From positions 178,402,373 through 178,466,372 of the forward strand of contig NC_084482.1 of NCBI RefSeq assembly GCF_030035675.1: 64,000 bases of DNA. Direction: 5' to 3'. This DNA comes from Rhineura floridana. Taxonomy: Eukaryota > Chordata > Lepidosauria > Squamata > Rhineuridae. The translations under genes were made by a program, and so were the position numbers. Every line of letters starts with the position of its first letter. Within the stretch, counting starts at the first letter, position 1. A model generated the notes under the pieces. That model was not told the origin of the DNA. It ran no database searches and saw only the letters and a list, made by a program, of their open reading frames with translations. Positions 34,236 through 44,889 of this stretch are shown here, piece by piece.

Positions 34236-34902
34236 CACCTCACCCCACACTCTTTGATCACGTGCTTGAAGGGGGTGAAGTCTTGGAGTGGAGTTTTAAA
34301 ATGCAGAAATCTTTTGTAAGATCTGTCTCTTAGAAAGTGTTTGGTGGGGGTTGGTTGGCATTTGTTCAGATTGTGATTGGTTTCTGTCCTTTCCCAATCA
34401 ATCCCAATCCATTCTTACTTTTTAAACAATGTTTATTGTCTTTTTATTTTATCCTTTTCTCATTGCTAAGAATTATTGTTAATATTTTGCCCCAGCATGC
34501 TGAATATCATTTTTATTAACAATATCTGAATTATCTTTTTTATTATCATCATTATTTTCCAGTTGCTAACTACAAACAATAAGAAACAGCCAGCTTGTAT
34601 GGTTACACAATTTTACGTTTTTATTATTAGCCATGCAAACGTTGTGGGCATATTAGCCAGCATTCTGAGTTCAGAATTGTTGTTGTTGTTGTTATTATTA
34701 TTATTATTATTTCCCATTGCTAACCACAGCACATATTATTAATATTAAATAATATTTTCCCCACCCATTACTGCTGTTGGCAATCTGCCCCCTATAAGAC
34801 AGGGTCTTTAATAAACATTCATGGAAAAAACAACACTTAAAGGTGGCAAACATGAAAACCCAGGCAGTTGCCATCTGATTTTTTAAAGAATAATCCCCTG
34901 TA

Positions 34903-35285
34903 TAGGAGCTACCATGTGTCCAAATTTCAAGTCCCTATGTAAAAAACCAAAACCATTATGTCCATCTTAATTTTAAATAATTTTAAAATGTAAAGGCAGC
35001 TAGCATGGAAACCCCTGGAGCTATCCCCTTGACATTTTGCAGGGGCTACCATGCATAGGGGCTACCATGTCCCCAAATTTCATGTCCCTACATGCATCTA
35101 GTATAGTCGCAAAGCTATTTTTTTAAAAAACTCAGTGGGCAAACGCAGGAGCATGAGAACTGGCCTGAAAAAGCAAATTTTAAAAGTAGCTAGCGTGAAA
35201 TCCCCTTGAGCTATTTACCTGATAGCAAAGTTAATTCCATCTATAGGGGCTATCATATCCCCAAATTTCATGTCCCTGTGTCAAA
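34903..35285. repeat. three spaced modules within the hAT element
   Basis: The module GGGGCTACCATGTCCCCAAA plus TTTCATGTCCCT occurs at about 34,905, 35,057 and 35,240 with diverged spacers (about 150 and 183 bp). It is a degraded internal tandem array. Confidence 0.7.
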
Positions 35286-35789
35286 AACCAATAAAGTTAT
35301 AGCCATTTTGTTTTGCAAAGCAAGTTAATGAGATTTCAAGAGATTTGTAAGATCCTGATTGGGTGTGAATCTGTTCATACCAAATCAGAGCCACAAATCA
35401 GAACGGGTGTCCATGCACAGACCTGTTATTCACTGCCACAGGATGTGCTGATGGCCACTAGTTAAGATTGCTCTATTTAATGGGACTAAAGAAATCCATG
35501 AAGGCAGGACCACCCCTACCATTAGGTAGAGTGAGGCAACTGCCTCTGACAGCTGATTTGTTTGGGTGTCGTCAAAGGGCAGCAAATGTTATTTACATTA
35601 TTTTTACTGTATTATTTCTACCAGAGAGGTGTAGAGGTAATTGTGGGATTTTTCTGGCTCAGGTGCTAAAATAACTCAGGGGATATTGGGTACTATGCAC
35701 TTTGACATGGGGTTTTTTACTGCAGCTTCTCGGGCAGCAAAATGCCTTGTGCTACCTAGGGATGGGATCCATTGGTCAGTGCCACGTCG

Positions 35790-36270
35790 AAAGAACAGGT
35801 TCAGAGGAGCACAACTAGAACAGGTTCAGAGGAGGGCAACAAGGATGATCAGGGGACTGGAAGCAACGCCCTATGAGGAGACACTGAAAGAACTGGGCAT
35901 GTTTAGCCTGGAGAAGACAAGACTGAGTGGAGATATGATAGCACTCTTCAAGTACATGAAAGGTTGTCACACAGAGGAGGGCCGGGATATCTTCTCGATC
36001 GTCCCAGAGTGCAGGACACAGAATATTGGGCTCAAGTTGCAGGAAGCCAGATTTCGAATGGACATCAGGAAAAACTTCCTGTTAGAACCATACGACAATG
36101 GAATCAATTACCTAAAGAGGTAGTGGACTCTCTGACACTGGAGGCATTCAAGAGGCAGCTGGACAGCCATCTGTTGGGAATGCTTTGATTTGGATTCCTG
36201 CATTGAGCAAGGGGTTGGACTTGATGGCCTTATAGGCCCCTTCCAACTCTACTATTCTATGATTCTGTGA
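35790..36270 (+). mobile_element. CR1 LINE, 3' end
   Basis: The frame reads LEQVQRRATRMIRGLEATPY, EETLKELGMFSLEKTRLSGD, IALFKYMKG and FRMDIRKNFL, the conserved CR1 C-terminus. The 3' UTR ends GACTTGATGGCCTTATAGGC, CCCTTCCAACTCTACTATTC, then the CR1 octamer ATTCTATG/ATTCTGTG. 5' truncated. A short indel disrupts the end of the frame. Confidence 0.92.
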
Positions 36271-36274
36271 AAGC

Positions 36275-38150
36275 ATTCTGTTGACCTAACAGGCAGCTAT
36301 CGATTCAAGTTTGTTCTTTATCTGTTATCTGTTGCTTTTACCAATCCAGTTTTTTCCCCATTCCCAAAAATATTGATATTAGTATTGATATTTTGAAAGG
36401 AAATATTGATAACAGAAAGAAGCATATAAATGAAATTATTGTTCTTAATATTTTAGAGGCTGATTTTTTTAAAAAAAGTTTTCAAAAATAGCAGTGGAAA
36501 ATTGCTACATAAAAATCCGATCCTTGGTGATAAAGAATAAGCAATTTAATGGAAAATTCTGTACCAAATCTGAATTGGGCAGAAGTTTAGCACGTTAGTG
36601 CTGACCTGCAAGGAGGGTTGGTTGCTGGGTGGCAATGGGGGTGGGGATGGGAAGTGCTTTCACACCCTGTAGATGGACTTCCCAGAATCATCTGGCTGGC
36701 CATGATGAAAAGACAGGATGCTGGACCTTTATCTAATCTGACCAGTAAGGTTTTTCTGTGCTTATTTAACCAATTTATGTTTTTGTTTTATGTAATTAAA
36801 ACTATTTATTTTGTTATTTCGTTAATTGTTTGCCATTAGTTGTACAACACCTAAAGTTTCCGCCTGACAGAAATCACATTTTATAAATAAATACATAAAT
36901 CCAGGACATGAAACAGTATCCAAGATGGGATGCCCTTGAACAGCTGCAGAGTGCCTTCCCCTGATTATTGGGCAACACCATACAAACCCAGTGCACACTC
37001 CCAATTTTAGCAGAAAAGGCTTCCAGGTGTTGTGCCAGTTCAGATGGGCTCCTGATTTTAGAACTTAAGCATTGACCCTTCCAATGTATTATTGACAACC
37101 TAAAGAAACATTCAGAACCAGCACCTTTTTGAGTGTGACAATGTGGTTCCATTTCTACTTTAAGAGAACAGCTTCAGACTCTCTTAGCAATTATCAGCAA
37201 TGCCCAGGCTTCTTTCGATAATAATACCACATAACACGGGAATGATAGCAACTCTGATGAGAGAGCTGTAAAAGAAAATAAAACCTCACTTCTGCAAATC
37301 GATTCTGCTGGTTTCCAATTTCCCCATTCAGTATTGCTATGGGCTGTGAAATTGACCAGTGCTGTATAAAAATGAAACTGGAGGAAGAATATCTACAACT
37401 CCTACCTTGTAGCAAATGACATTCTTGTATATTTGTCCTTCTCAGCCGATGGGCCCTGCTTCCCTGAAGCCCTTGCTGTTTCATATCTCCTGCTGCAGAG
37501 GCTGGTTGGATTAGTGTACAAAATGAAGCAATGAAATGGTGAGTGTTGTCTAATACAGATATGGATAATTTAATCTTGTATTTCAGAAAGGAAACTTTTC
37601 TCATGGTAGATTTCCTTTGGGGGGGGGGGGGTAGGATTATAACAAAAAACTAGGTTTTGTCCCCACCTCACTCGAATGGCTAAAGTCACCACTTTACACA
37701 TCGGGGTCGGGGATAGGGAGCACAAAAGATGACACAGATTTACATAAAAGTTTGCATGTGCTAATTTATGTGACGGATGCAAATTAAAAATAGTTACTCT
37801 AATGTAAATGAAAACGCAACACAGCTTGTCATAGTGGGGAAAACTGTCCAGATGACCTGTGTGCCTATGGAGGCTGCTGTCCAGGTGCAAATTGTTGGTG
37901 GGCCACTTCAAGGGGTCTTACGGCTCTTTATCTTTCAACTGGACTTGGACTGGAAAGGCCTTCAAATAGAGGAATGTCCTCTGCAAAGTAGAACACATGG
38001 CCACCGTACCAACTGCCCTGTGGGAATGAACAGGAGAGAGTGGGAAACGAGCAAAAATGCACCACCCTGCTCCTGCTGGACTGCTCCCCTTTCTTACACA
38101 GCGATCTACCACCAACGGGTCTATGAGGAAGAAAATGCAGTCAAAGAACA
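36275..38150. other. intergenic DNA with no recognised gene
   Basis: 36,740-36,900 may be a degraded LINE tail (ATAAATAAATACATAAAT). A G homopolymer lies at about 37,618-37,630. Nothing else is identified. Confidence 0.35.
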
Positions 38151-38159
38151 TCAGAGTCT

Positions 38160-38455
38160 ACTCCAAACATTTAAGCAGAGCCATTATCCCAGTCTCGGTC
38201 AGTGTTGGAATTGCTTGTTAATGCATTTTTAAAGGGTTTAAAAAAAAAAAAAGTTTTTAAAGCTTTTTGTTTTTTAAAAAAGATGTTTTTAAAGATGTTT
38301 CATTTTAATATGTTTTGAAGGATGTTTTGTTTTGATATATTTTAAAGTCTATGTTTATGATGTTTTAGAGTGTTTTTAGTGCTTTTGTTCCCGTCCTGGG
38401 CTCCTATTGGGAGGAAGGGCAGGATATAAATCAAATAATAAATAAATAAATAAAC
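38160..38455 (+). mobile_element. L2-like LINE 3' UTR and tail
   Basis: AT-rich UTR ending CTGGGCTCCTATTGGGAGGA, AGGGCAGGATATAAATCAAA and an AATAAATAAATA repeat, the shared tail of this family. Confidence 0.75.
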
Positions 38456-38661
38456 CTCAGCTGGACTGCTCTCCCCACACACAGACAGACACCAATTGCC
38501 CTGTGGGAAGGATCCTAGTACATCATTATGCTTTGATACTACCTTATTGTGATTAATTGTATTTTTAGTTTACTTGTAAGGTGTCTTGGAAGGATTTGTA
38601 TTGAAAGGCAGAATATAAAATAATTGCATGAAGGAATGAATAAATACATGTTAATCTGCAA

Positions 38662-39056
38662 AACACAGCTGGTGTAGCACAGTGGGGAGGAGAGCCTGGC
38701 TGGGAGTCCAGCGTCTGTGAGTTCAAATCCCCGGTCGTGTCTCCTGGGTGTCTAGGGCCAGCTAAAGATTATCCCCACAGCGAGTGGCTCCGGGGTTACG
38801 TGCCCTACCACCTGTGCAGCCGTGGGCAAGCTGCATAGTCCCAAGGAGCCCAGTTGCCCCCCAGCTGGCAGTTGTGGACAACGAAGGGGCTGGCTTGTGC
38901 AGCTGTGGCAAGCTAAGCAGGCCCTAGCCAGCTGGGGAGGACTAGCCTCAGAGGGAGGCAATGGTAAACCCCCTCTGAATACCACTTACCATGAAAACCC
39001 TATTCATAGGGTAGCCAATAGTCGGGATCGACTTGAAGGCAGTCCATTTCCATGTT
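38662..39056 (+). mobile_element. Sauria-type SINE, essentially full length
   Basis: The tRNA-like head has an A box (TGGTGTAGCACAGTGGGG) and a B box (GAGTTCAAATCC). A long body follows, then GAGGCAATGGTAAACCCCCT, CTGAATACCACTTACCATGA, TTCATAGGGTAGCCAATAGT and CTTGAAGGCAGTCCATTTCC. It is the best copy in the window for family definition. Confidence 0.9.
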
Positions 39057-39485
39057 TTTCAACCTGCAAAACTTTACAATCCTCTGTTCCTTCTGTATCT
39101 CCTTCCCCTGCTGAGGATGAGACCTTTATCAATGACCTTCCCTTCCCCATCCTATCCCTGTTTTGGGCCCTCTCTTGTTATCCTTAGTTTACTGTGTATT
39201 ACAGCAACAGTATTTCAAATCAATCAGTCCGTGGGCATGCTAGGTATTAAGGCCCATACGTTGGTACCGTATCTGGTGTGGCCCCACATTTTACACAGCA
39301 ATTGTGCTTTTGCTTTAGCAAACACATAAACTGTGAATAACAGAAATGGATCCTTAAATATCTCTGTAGTCATGCCAGGAGTCCACAGCCCAGTCTTTTG
39401 CTTGTTTACAAGAAACTCTCACTAGGAGGTAAACAATTCATGTAATCCTTCTCCACTTATGTGGTCTTATTAAAGAACAAAAATT

Positions 39486-39700
39486 GAGAGGCCAGTGTGA
39501 TATAGTGGTAAGAGCATTGGATTAGAACCAGAGAGATCTAGGAACAAATCCCACTCTTTTCTGATCTCACTCAATGACCCTTAGTCACTTACCCACTCAA
39601 CCTCACCTATCTTACAAGGTTGTTTGTGAGAATAAAATGGATATTAAATCATTTACACTTTCCTCTGCTCTGTGGAGGAAAGTGAGATAAAAATGTCTCT
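39486..39700 (+). mobile_element. tRNA-derived SINE of a second family
   Basis: GGCCAGTGTGATATAGTGGT (A-box region), an altered B box near GGAACAAATCCC, then CAATGACCCTTAGTCACTT and CCTCACCTATCTTACAAGGT. It lacks the BovB tail and ends in LINE-like sequence (GAGGAAAGTGAGATAAAAAT). Diverged. Confidence 0.65.
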
Positions 39701-39704
39701 GTTT

Positions 39705-40020
39705 TGCCAAGCATTTTTAGAGAATTATTTAGATTTAGTGTTGGTAATTTGTTCAGTATCTTATGATTTTATGTATTGTTTGATGTTATAATTACTTTTA
39801 TTGTGCACAACTATGATATTTTCTAAAGAGCTAGTGGGTTACAAATACTTTATAAACAAATAAAATAAATGTATTATGTATTAGGACCCACCCAAATGTC
39901 TTGATTGTAATCTGTTTTAACTGTTTTTAACGTTGTATTTTAAAATTGTTGTAACTATTCTGGGCTCTTATGGTAAAGTTCTAATGTAATAAATAATAAA
40001 TAAAATGTAAGAAATAAATA
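39705..40020 (+). mobile_element. degraded L2-like 3' tails
   Basis: Two successive tails, ending about 39,870 (AACAAATAAAATAAATG) and about 40,018 (TAATAAATAATAAATAAAAT), with TGGGCTCTTATGGTAAAG before the second. Family placement is tentative. Confidence 0.4.
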
Positions 40021-40081
40021 ATGTTGCCAGAGTGGCTTATCAGCCTGGGAGGCACTCCACTTCAATATTGCCTATATGTTG

Positions 40082-40145
40082 TTGTTGTTAATTAAATTTA
40101 TATCCCGCCTTTCCTCCCAGCAGGAGCCCAGGGTGGCTACGGATT
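40082..40145 (-). mobile_element. L2-like 3' tail
   Basis: The reverse complement of CCGCCTTTCCTCCCAGCAGG (from 40,106) gives the family tail signature. Very short copy. Confidence 0.6.
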
Positions 40146-40454
40146 TTTTAAACCCATGATTTAAAAAATGGATTCCCTTTGGTTCTCTTTGCAATAAAGG
40201 CTGCAGGAGGCCTAATGGAAAAAGCAGTCTGAGGATTTAAATTAGTCACCTTAGCAGAACCAGTGTTGCCAGTCATATGCACAGGGCATGACCTTTTGCA
40301 ATGCAATCCAAGAAATAATTGTCATAAAGTGCTCCTATGCATCTTATGTTCAAATCTAAATTTAATCAGAGTGATTACCACCACCTGCCTCTGCCAAAGA
40401 AAAACCTGTCAAGGTGGGGAACCACCCCATCCTGACTACACAAAGTTCCCCATT

Positions 40455-41170
40455 CATTGGCTATCACTCATGGCCGAGTAAGATTGTCTTCCAGGGTAAG
40501 GTCTTTAACAATGGGTCCGTAAGTGACTGTGGAGGCCAATTCTGGATCCACTCAGCCTCCCACAGTGAGGACACAGGTTTCCAGATGGAAGATGGTCACG
40601 ATGAGGATTTGCTTGACATGCCTTCCGCTTAGCTCATTTGTCCCTTTCACCCTGTACTTGTGCTTCTTCAAAGTCCATAGCACCTTTGATAATGGCCGAC
40701 CTCCAATTGGGACGCTCATGGGCCAAGGCTTCCCAGTTCTCGATGCTCATGTTACATTTTCTTAGATTAGCTTTGAGAACATCTTTAAACCTCTTTTGCT
40801 GTCCACTGATATTCCGTTTTCCATCCTTAAGTTGGGAGTAAAGTAGCTGCTTTGGAAGACGGTGATCAGGCATTCGAACAACATGGCCAGTCCAGTGTAG
40901 TTGATGTTGGAGGATCATTGTTTCAACACTGGTGGTCTTTGCTTCTTCCAATACACTAACATTAGTCCGCCTATCTTCCCAAGTAATTTGCAGAATTTTC
41001 CGTAGGCAGCGTTGGTGGAATCTTTCAAGAAGTTGGGAGTGGCGTTTATAGATGGTCCATGTTTCACAGGCGTACAGTAAGGTTGGTAATACAATGGCTT
41101 TGTAAATAAGCATTTTGGTCTCTTCTACTGAATGACACTCCTTTGATCCAATCAATTTTGACATTTGCTT
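40455..41170 (-). mobile_element. RTE-like LINE 3' end with 176-codon open frame
   Basis: 41,164-40,634 encodes LPTLLYACETWTIYKRHSQL, LRKILQITWEDRRTNVSVLE, QLHWTGHVVRMPDHRLPKQL and CNMSIENWEALAHERPNWRS. This is the post-RT domain of a LINE family distinct from BovB (the BovB equivalent reads [11 protein letters not shown]). Clade is RTE-like but not certain. The 3' end, near GGCCATGAGTGATAGCC, is at about 40,460. Confidence 0.7.
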
Positions 41171-41174
41171 TGAA

Positions 41175-41830
41175 GCTTATGTCCAAGAGGTATAAAACTC
41201 CTGAACCCACTCTTGGTTCTGGTTGCCCAGTTCTAATCCAAAATCACTTGTTGAAACAGTCGTGCTGCCAACCAAGACTGAGGATCTGACTCCATTGCCA
41301 AGAAGCCATTTTGGGGCTCCCTCTCACCTGCTGTTTTCACTATTTTGCTGCTTGATGCAGGAGTGTCAACACACCCCAGTTCAACTTCTTTAGGATTGCC
41401 CAGCAGGGCTGGGAAAGGTGACACTTGCTCTCTACCCTATATTATGGTGGTGCTTTCCCTGCAAATTGTAGCCTTCACACCTTCCCCTTCTTCTAATATT
41501 TGAGTGTATATGTGACTGTGTTTTGGAAGCCATTCTCTGGTCCTCCCTGCCAACCTGCACATGACTGAGGCCTAGTCTCCAACATGAGTCCAAAGAGAGA
41601 GACCAGGCTACGTGTCTTCCAAAGCAGCACTGAATTCAACGCCCCCCTCCATCTCCTCTTATGCTTTGTATGCTTGCTCCTTCTTGTGTGTATGTTGTGT
41701 CTCTGTGTGTGTGTTAGTTTAATTGTAATTAGAATTAACTAATTCTCCCAAATTAAGGAAATGCATATTGTTACTGAGTTATTCCCCATTGATGTCAATA
41801 GATATGAATTGTCCCAGGTTATGGTCTGAA
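41175..41830. other. intergenic DNA with no recognised feature
   Basis: Contains a TGTGTG-rich run at 41,685-41,712. No gene or named repeat. Confidence 0.35.
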
Positions 41831-41837
41831 GGCACAT

Positions 41838-41975
41838 AAGGCCACCACCTTGCTGAAGCTAAGCAGGTTTGGGTTTGGTCAGTGCCTGGATGTGAGACCG
41901 CCTGGGAACATGTATGCCGCCTTGGGTTCCATGGTGAAAGAAAGGTGGGGTATAAATGTAATAAATAAATAAATA
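41838..41975 (+). mobile_element. 5S rRNA-derived SINE (SINE3 type)
   Basis: 41,838-41,908 matches 5S rRNA across its internal pol III promoter: GAAGCTAAGCAGGTTTGGGT, then GGTCAGTGCCTGGATGTGAG and ACCGCCTGGGAA. It is followed by a LINE-like tail (GCCGCCTTGGGTTCCATGG, GGTGGGGTATAAATGTAAT, AAATAAATAA). The first about 25 nt of 5S look degraded. Not a functional 5S gene. Confidence 0.82.
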
Positions 41976-42164
41976 ATTGTTGCTGAGCTATTCCTCACTG
42001 AAATGTTAAATGTGTATATTTGGATTCTCTGTGTGTGTGCAATAAACAAGATCTCCATTTTTAAGACCTGTGTGAGGGTAAGTTACTGGGTAAATTTGCC
42101 AAGATGAGCTGTTGCCACTGTCTAAAGATTCTAATTCATGAAACCCCTAGAGCATGTGTATGTG

Positions 42165-42470
42165 AAACATTTATTTATTTACTTATTATTTGATTTATGT
42201 CCTGCCCTTACTCCCAGCAGGAGCCCAGGGCGGCAAACAATAATGCTAAAAAAACTTTAAAACATCATAAAAACAGACCTTAAAATACATTAAAACAAAA
42301 CAACATTAAAAACATTTTTTAAAAGCTTAAAAAACATCTTTTTAAAAAGGGTTAAAACATATTATTAAAAAAAACGTATTAGCAAGCAATTCTAACACAG
42401 ACACAGACTGGGATAGGTCTCAACTTAAAAGGCTTGTTGAAAGAGGAAAGTCTTCAAAAGGCACCAAAAA
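42165..42470 (-). mobile_element. L2-like LINE 3' UTR and tail
   Basis: The reverse complement ends AGGAAGTCTTC-type terminal frame (TTGAAAGAGGAAAGTCTTCA on plus), a long A/T-rich UTR and the tail CTGGGCTCCTGCTGGGAGTA plus AATAAATAAATA. 5' truncated. Confidence 0.75.
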
Positions 42471-42479
42471 GATAGCAGA

Positions 42480-43795
42480 GTGTATACTGAGGTGGCTTGC
42501 TAACAATAAAATATGACCTCAAGTGGCAAAATGCCAACAGAGCCATTGGACATCCTTTTATTGAATTTAATATTGCCATTATATAACTGTCTTTCCGTTT
42601 CATCTCTGTCCTGAGAAGAGGTGGAATCTTTATTAGACGGTCAAACAAAACTAACCTTGGCATTGCTTTGACACCCAAGACTTACTTTATAGCTTCAGCC
42701 AACAATGACAATAATGTTAAATGCTTTGTTTGCTGGTTTGCCGAGACTTGGGATGTCTTTACTGCCAGCAGAAGTAGACAATTTGCTCAGGTAGAACTAT
42801 TTCTTCCAAAGAAGTTCTTTCAGCTGTCCTCTGCTGCTGCACAAAGAAACATAGCCATGGTGTGTGAAATGCTAATATTTACTAACATCTTTCCTTCCTG
42901 GCACTTCAAGGATCAACAACAAGCTAGAATTGAAATGTAATTTTTCCAAGATTATGTCCTGAGGCCAGTCAAGAGAAGTAAAGGTTTGCCAACATGAAGA
43001 ACATAATTCTGTCCATCCAGGTTCTCCCTCATTCATTGAGCTTGTCAGATATAAACATCTTCTCAGATATCAACAGACAGGAGAGCTTTATTTCCTGAAG
43101 ATTTCATGGTCTCCACTGCATTATAAAGAAACTGTAATGGAAGTACATTGTTGCTGCTGAGACTGTTGTTGTTGTTGTAAATTGTTGTTCTTATTATTTA
43201 GACTTGTTAGCTGCCTGTTACACACAGGTCCCCAAGTGACTTAGAGCGTATTTTAAAACATAAGCATAAATAAAAGGCATTATAAATGATGACACACATC
43301 TTAAGCGAAAGGCTCCAATTCAGCTCTAATGCACTGGCCTCGATAGAGGTGCACATCAAAGATATATCTAGCTAAGTCAGTGGTGCAGATAAATATCAAA
43401 ATGCAGGTAGAGATGTGCATCCGGATGTGCATCTGTAGCCATATGAGGGATGCATGTTCAGGGATGCTTTTGCACATAGATCTGCCTTATTAGATTGGAA
43501 CAAAATATCTTTAGAAACATGAAAACATTCTGGACTTGCTGTAGCAAGCAGTGCACACACTCCCTCTGTCGTACTTTGATTACAGTCAAATCTCTTTTCC
43601 ATGTTTTTTTTTTGTAGTGCGTGAAATTATGCCCTAATGAAGCCAAAACCAGCTGTGCAGAAGCACTCCTCAACAAATGTGTGTGATATGAGTTGTATGA
43701 CCATCATGGACATCTGTTGGATACTGTCTGTGACAGCACTGCTGATGAGTAACATGATTCCTTCCTCTCGTGCCCACTCTACTTTTCTAAAAGTT
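42480..43795. other. intergenic DNA, possible short LINE tail only
   Basis: 43,155-43,330 looks like a LINE 3' tail in minus orientation (TTACACACAGGTCCCCAAGT). No gene is seen. Confidence 0.35.
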
Positions 43796-43797
43796 CT

Positions 43798-44548
43798 TAA
43801 TAATAATAATAATAATAATATTTAATTTGTGTGTTGCCTATCTGGCAGATAGCCACTCTAGGCGACATACATTAAAATGGGATAAAATACAATAGTATCA
43901 AATGCAGTCACATTAATCTCAATAAATAAAATACTGGACAGTCATCAGTACATTTATAAAAACATTTACATATACAGCATATAATAGATGACAAAGTCAT
44001 GAGGATTAACCCATCCCAAAGATCTCAAAAGCCTGTTGAAATAGCCACGTCTTCAGGGCCTTGCGGAATACATCCAGGGAAGGGGCATGTCGGAGATCAA
44101 ACGGGAGGGAGTTCCAGAGAGTGGGGGCCACCACAGAAAAAGCCCTCTCCCTAGTACCCACCAACCTAGCAGTTTTGGTTGGTGGGATTGAGAGAAGGCC
44201 TTGCGTGGCTGATCTGGTCGGGCGGCATAATTGGTGGCGGTGGAGGCACTCTTTCAGGTAAACTGGGCCGAAACCATACAGGGTTTTAAAGGCTAATACC
44301 AACACCTTGAATCGGGCCCGGAAAACAACCGGCAGCCAGTGTAGATCAAATAACACCGGCGTAATGTGATCACGGCGGCGGCTGTTGGTAAGTAAGCGCG
44401 CCGCTGCATTCTGCATAAGTTGCAATTTCCGGGTCGTTTTCAAGGGTAACTCCACATAGAGCACATTACAGTAGTCCAATCGAGAGGTGACCAGGGCATG
44501 TATTACCTTAATTTGTGATAGTGCAGTAACCAGTAAGTGCTGATCCAC
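43798..44548 (-). mobile_element. L2-like LINE 3' half with 180-codon open frame
   Basis: 44,548-44,006 encodes VTSRLDYCNVLYVELPLKTT, LQLMQNAAARLLTNSRRRDH, ITPVLFDLHWLPVVFRARFK and ALKTWLFQQAFEIFGMG, the intact end of an L2-clade RT protein. The 3' UTR ends with an AAT microsatellite tail (43,798-43,822). It is the least damaged L2 terminus in the window and belongs to a different subfamily from the AATAAATA-tailed copies. Confidence 0.85.
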
Positions 44549-44741
44549 AGAACTTCATGAGTGGTCATGTAGCTCTTTAAAAAGAAAAAAAACAGCAAGC
44601 TATCTGGTCCCAGTCTTAGTTTGTTGGTTGATTTGTTTTACATTTGCTCTTGGGAGAGTGAATAATCCTTCAGCATAAGAGCACACAGCTCCAAATTCTT
44701 CCTTTGTTTTTCCTTTTTGGACCGAACAGGCTTTTTTAGTA

Positions 44742-44879
44742 CAGCCTTTCCCAACCTTTGGATCCCCAGATGTTGCTGGATTACAGCTCCCATCAGCCCC
44801 AGCCAGCATGGCCAATGGTCAGGAATTACGAGAATTGTAGTCGAGCAATATCTAGGGAGCCAAAAGTTGAGAAAGGCTG
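44742..44879. mobile_element. hAT-like MITE with eroded 8-bp target duplication
   Basis: Inverted ends CAGCCTTTCCCAACCTTTGG and CCAAAAGTTGAGAAAGGCTG, with an internal CAGCTCCCATCAGCCCCAGC. The flanks TTTTAGTA and CTCTAGTG differ only by transitions at three positions, which fits an old duplication. Confidence 0.75.
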
Positions 44880-44889
44880 CTCTAGTGGT

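Larger units (their letters stand above)
33650..35425. mobile_element. non-autonomous hAT-like transposon, 1.8 kb, with 8-bp target duplication
   Basis: Termini TAGGGCTGTGCA (33,650) and TGCACAGACCTG (35,425) are inverted repeats matching at 10 of 12 positions. Exact 8-bp direct repeats TTATTCAC lie at 33,642-33,649 and 35,426-35,433. No transposase reading frame is visible. Inside are a near-perfect palindrome (33,736-33,901), a nested MITE (34,118-34,235), TTG/TTA microsatellite and three spaced copies of a CCCCAAATTTCATGTCCCT module. Confidence 0.75.

Noticed and set aside
36618-38232. Possible host gene from frames at 37.2-38.2 kb
   Set aside because: Frames on both strands are short and compositionally unremarkable, and no domain or exon chain could be recognised.
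41838-41908. Functional 5S rRNA gene
   Set aside because: The 5' part is degraded, no T-run terminator follows, and a LINE-like tail is attached, so it is a SINE.
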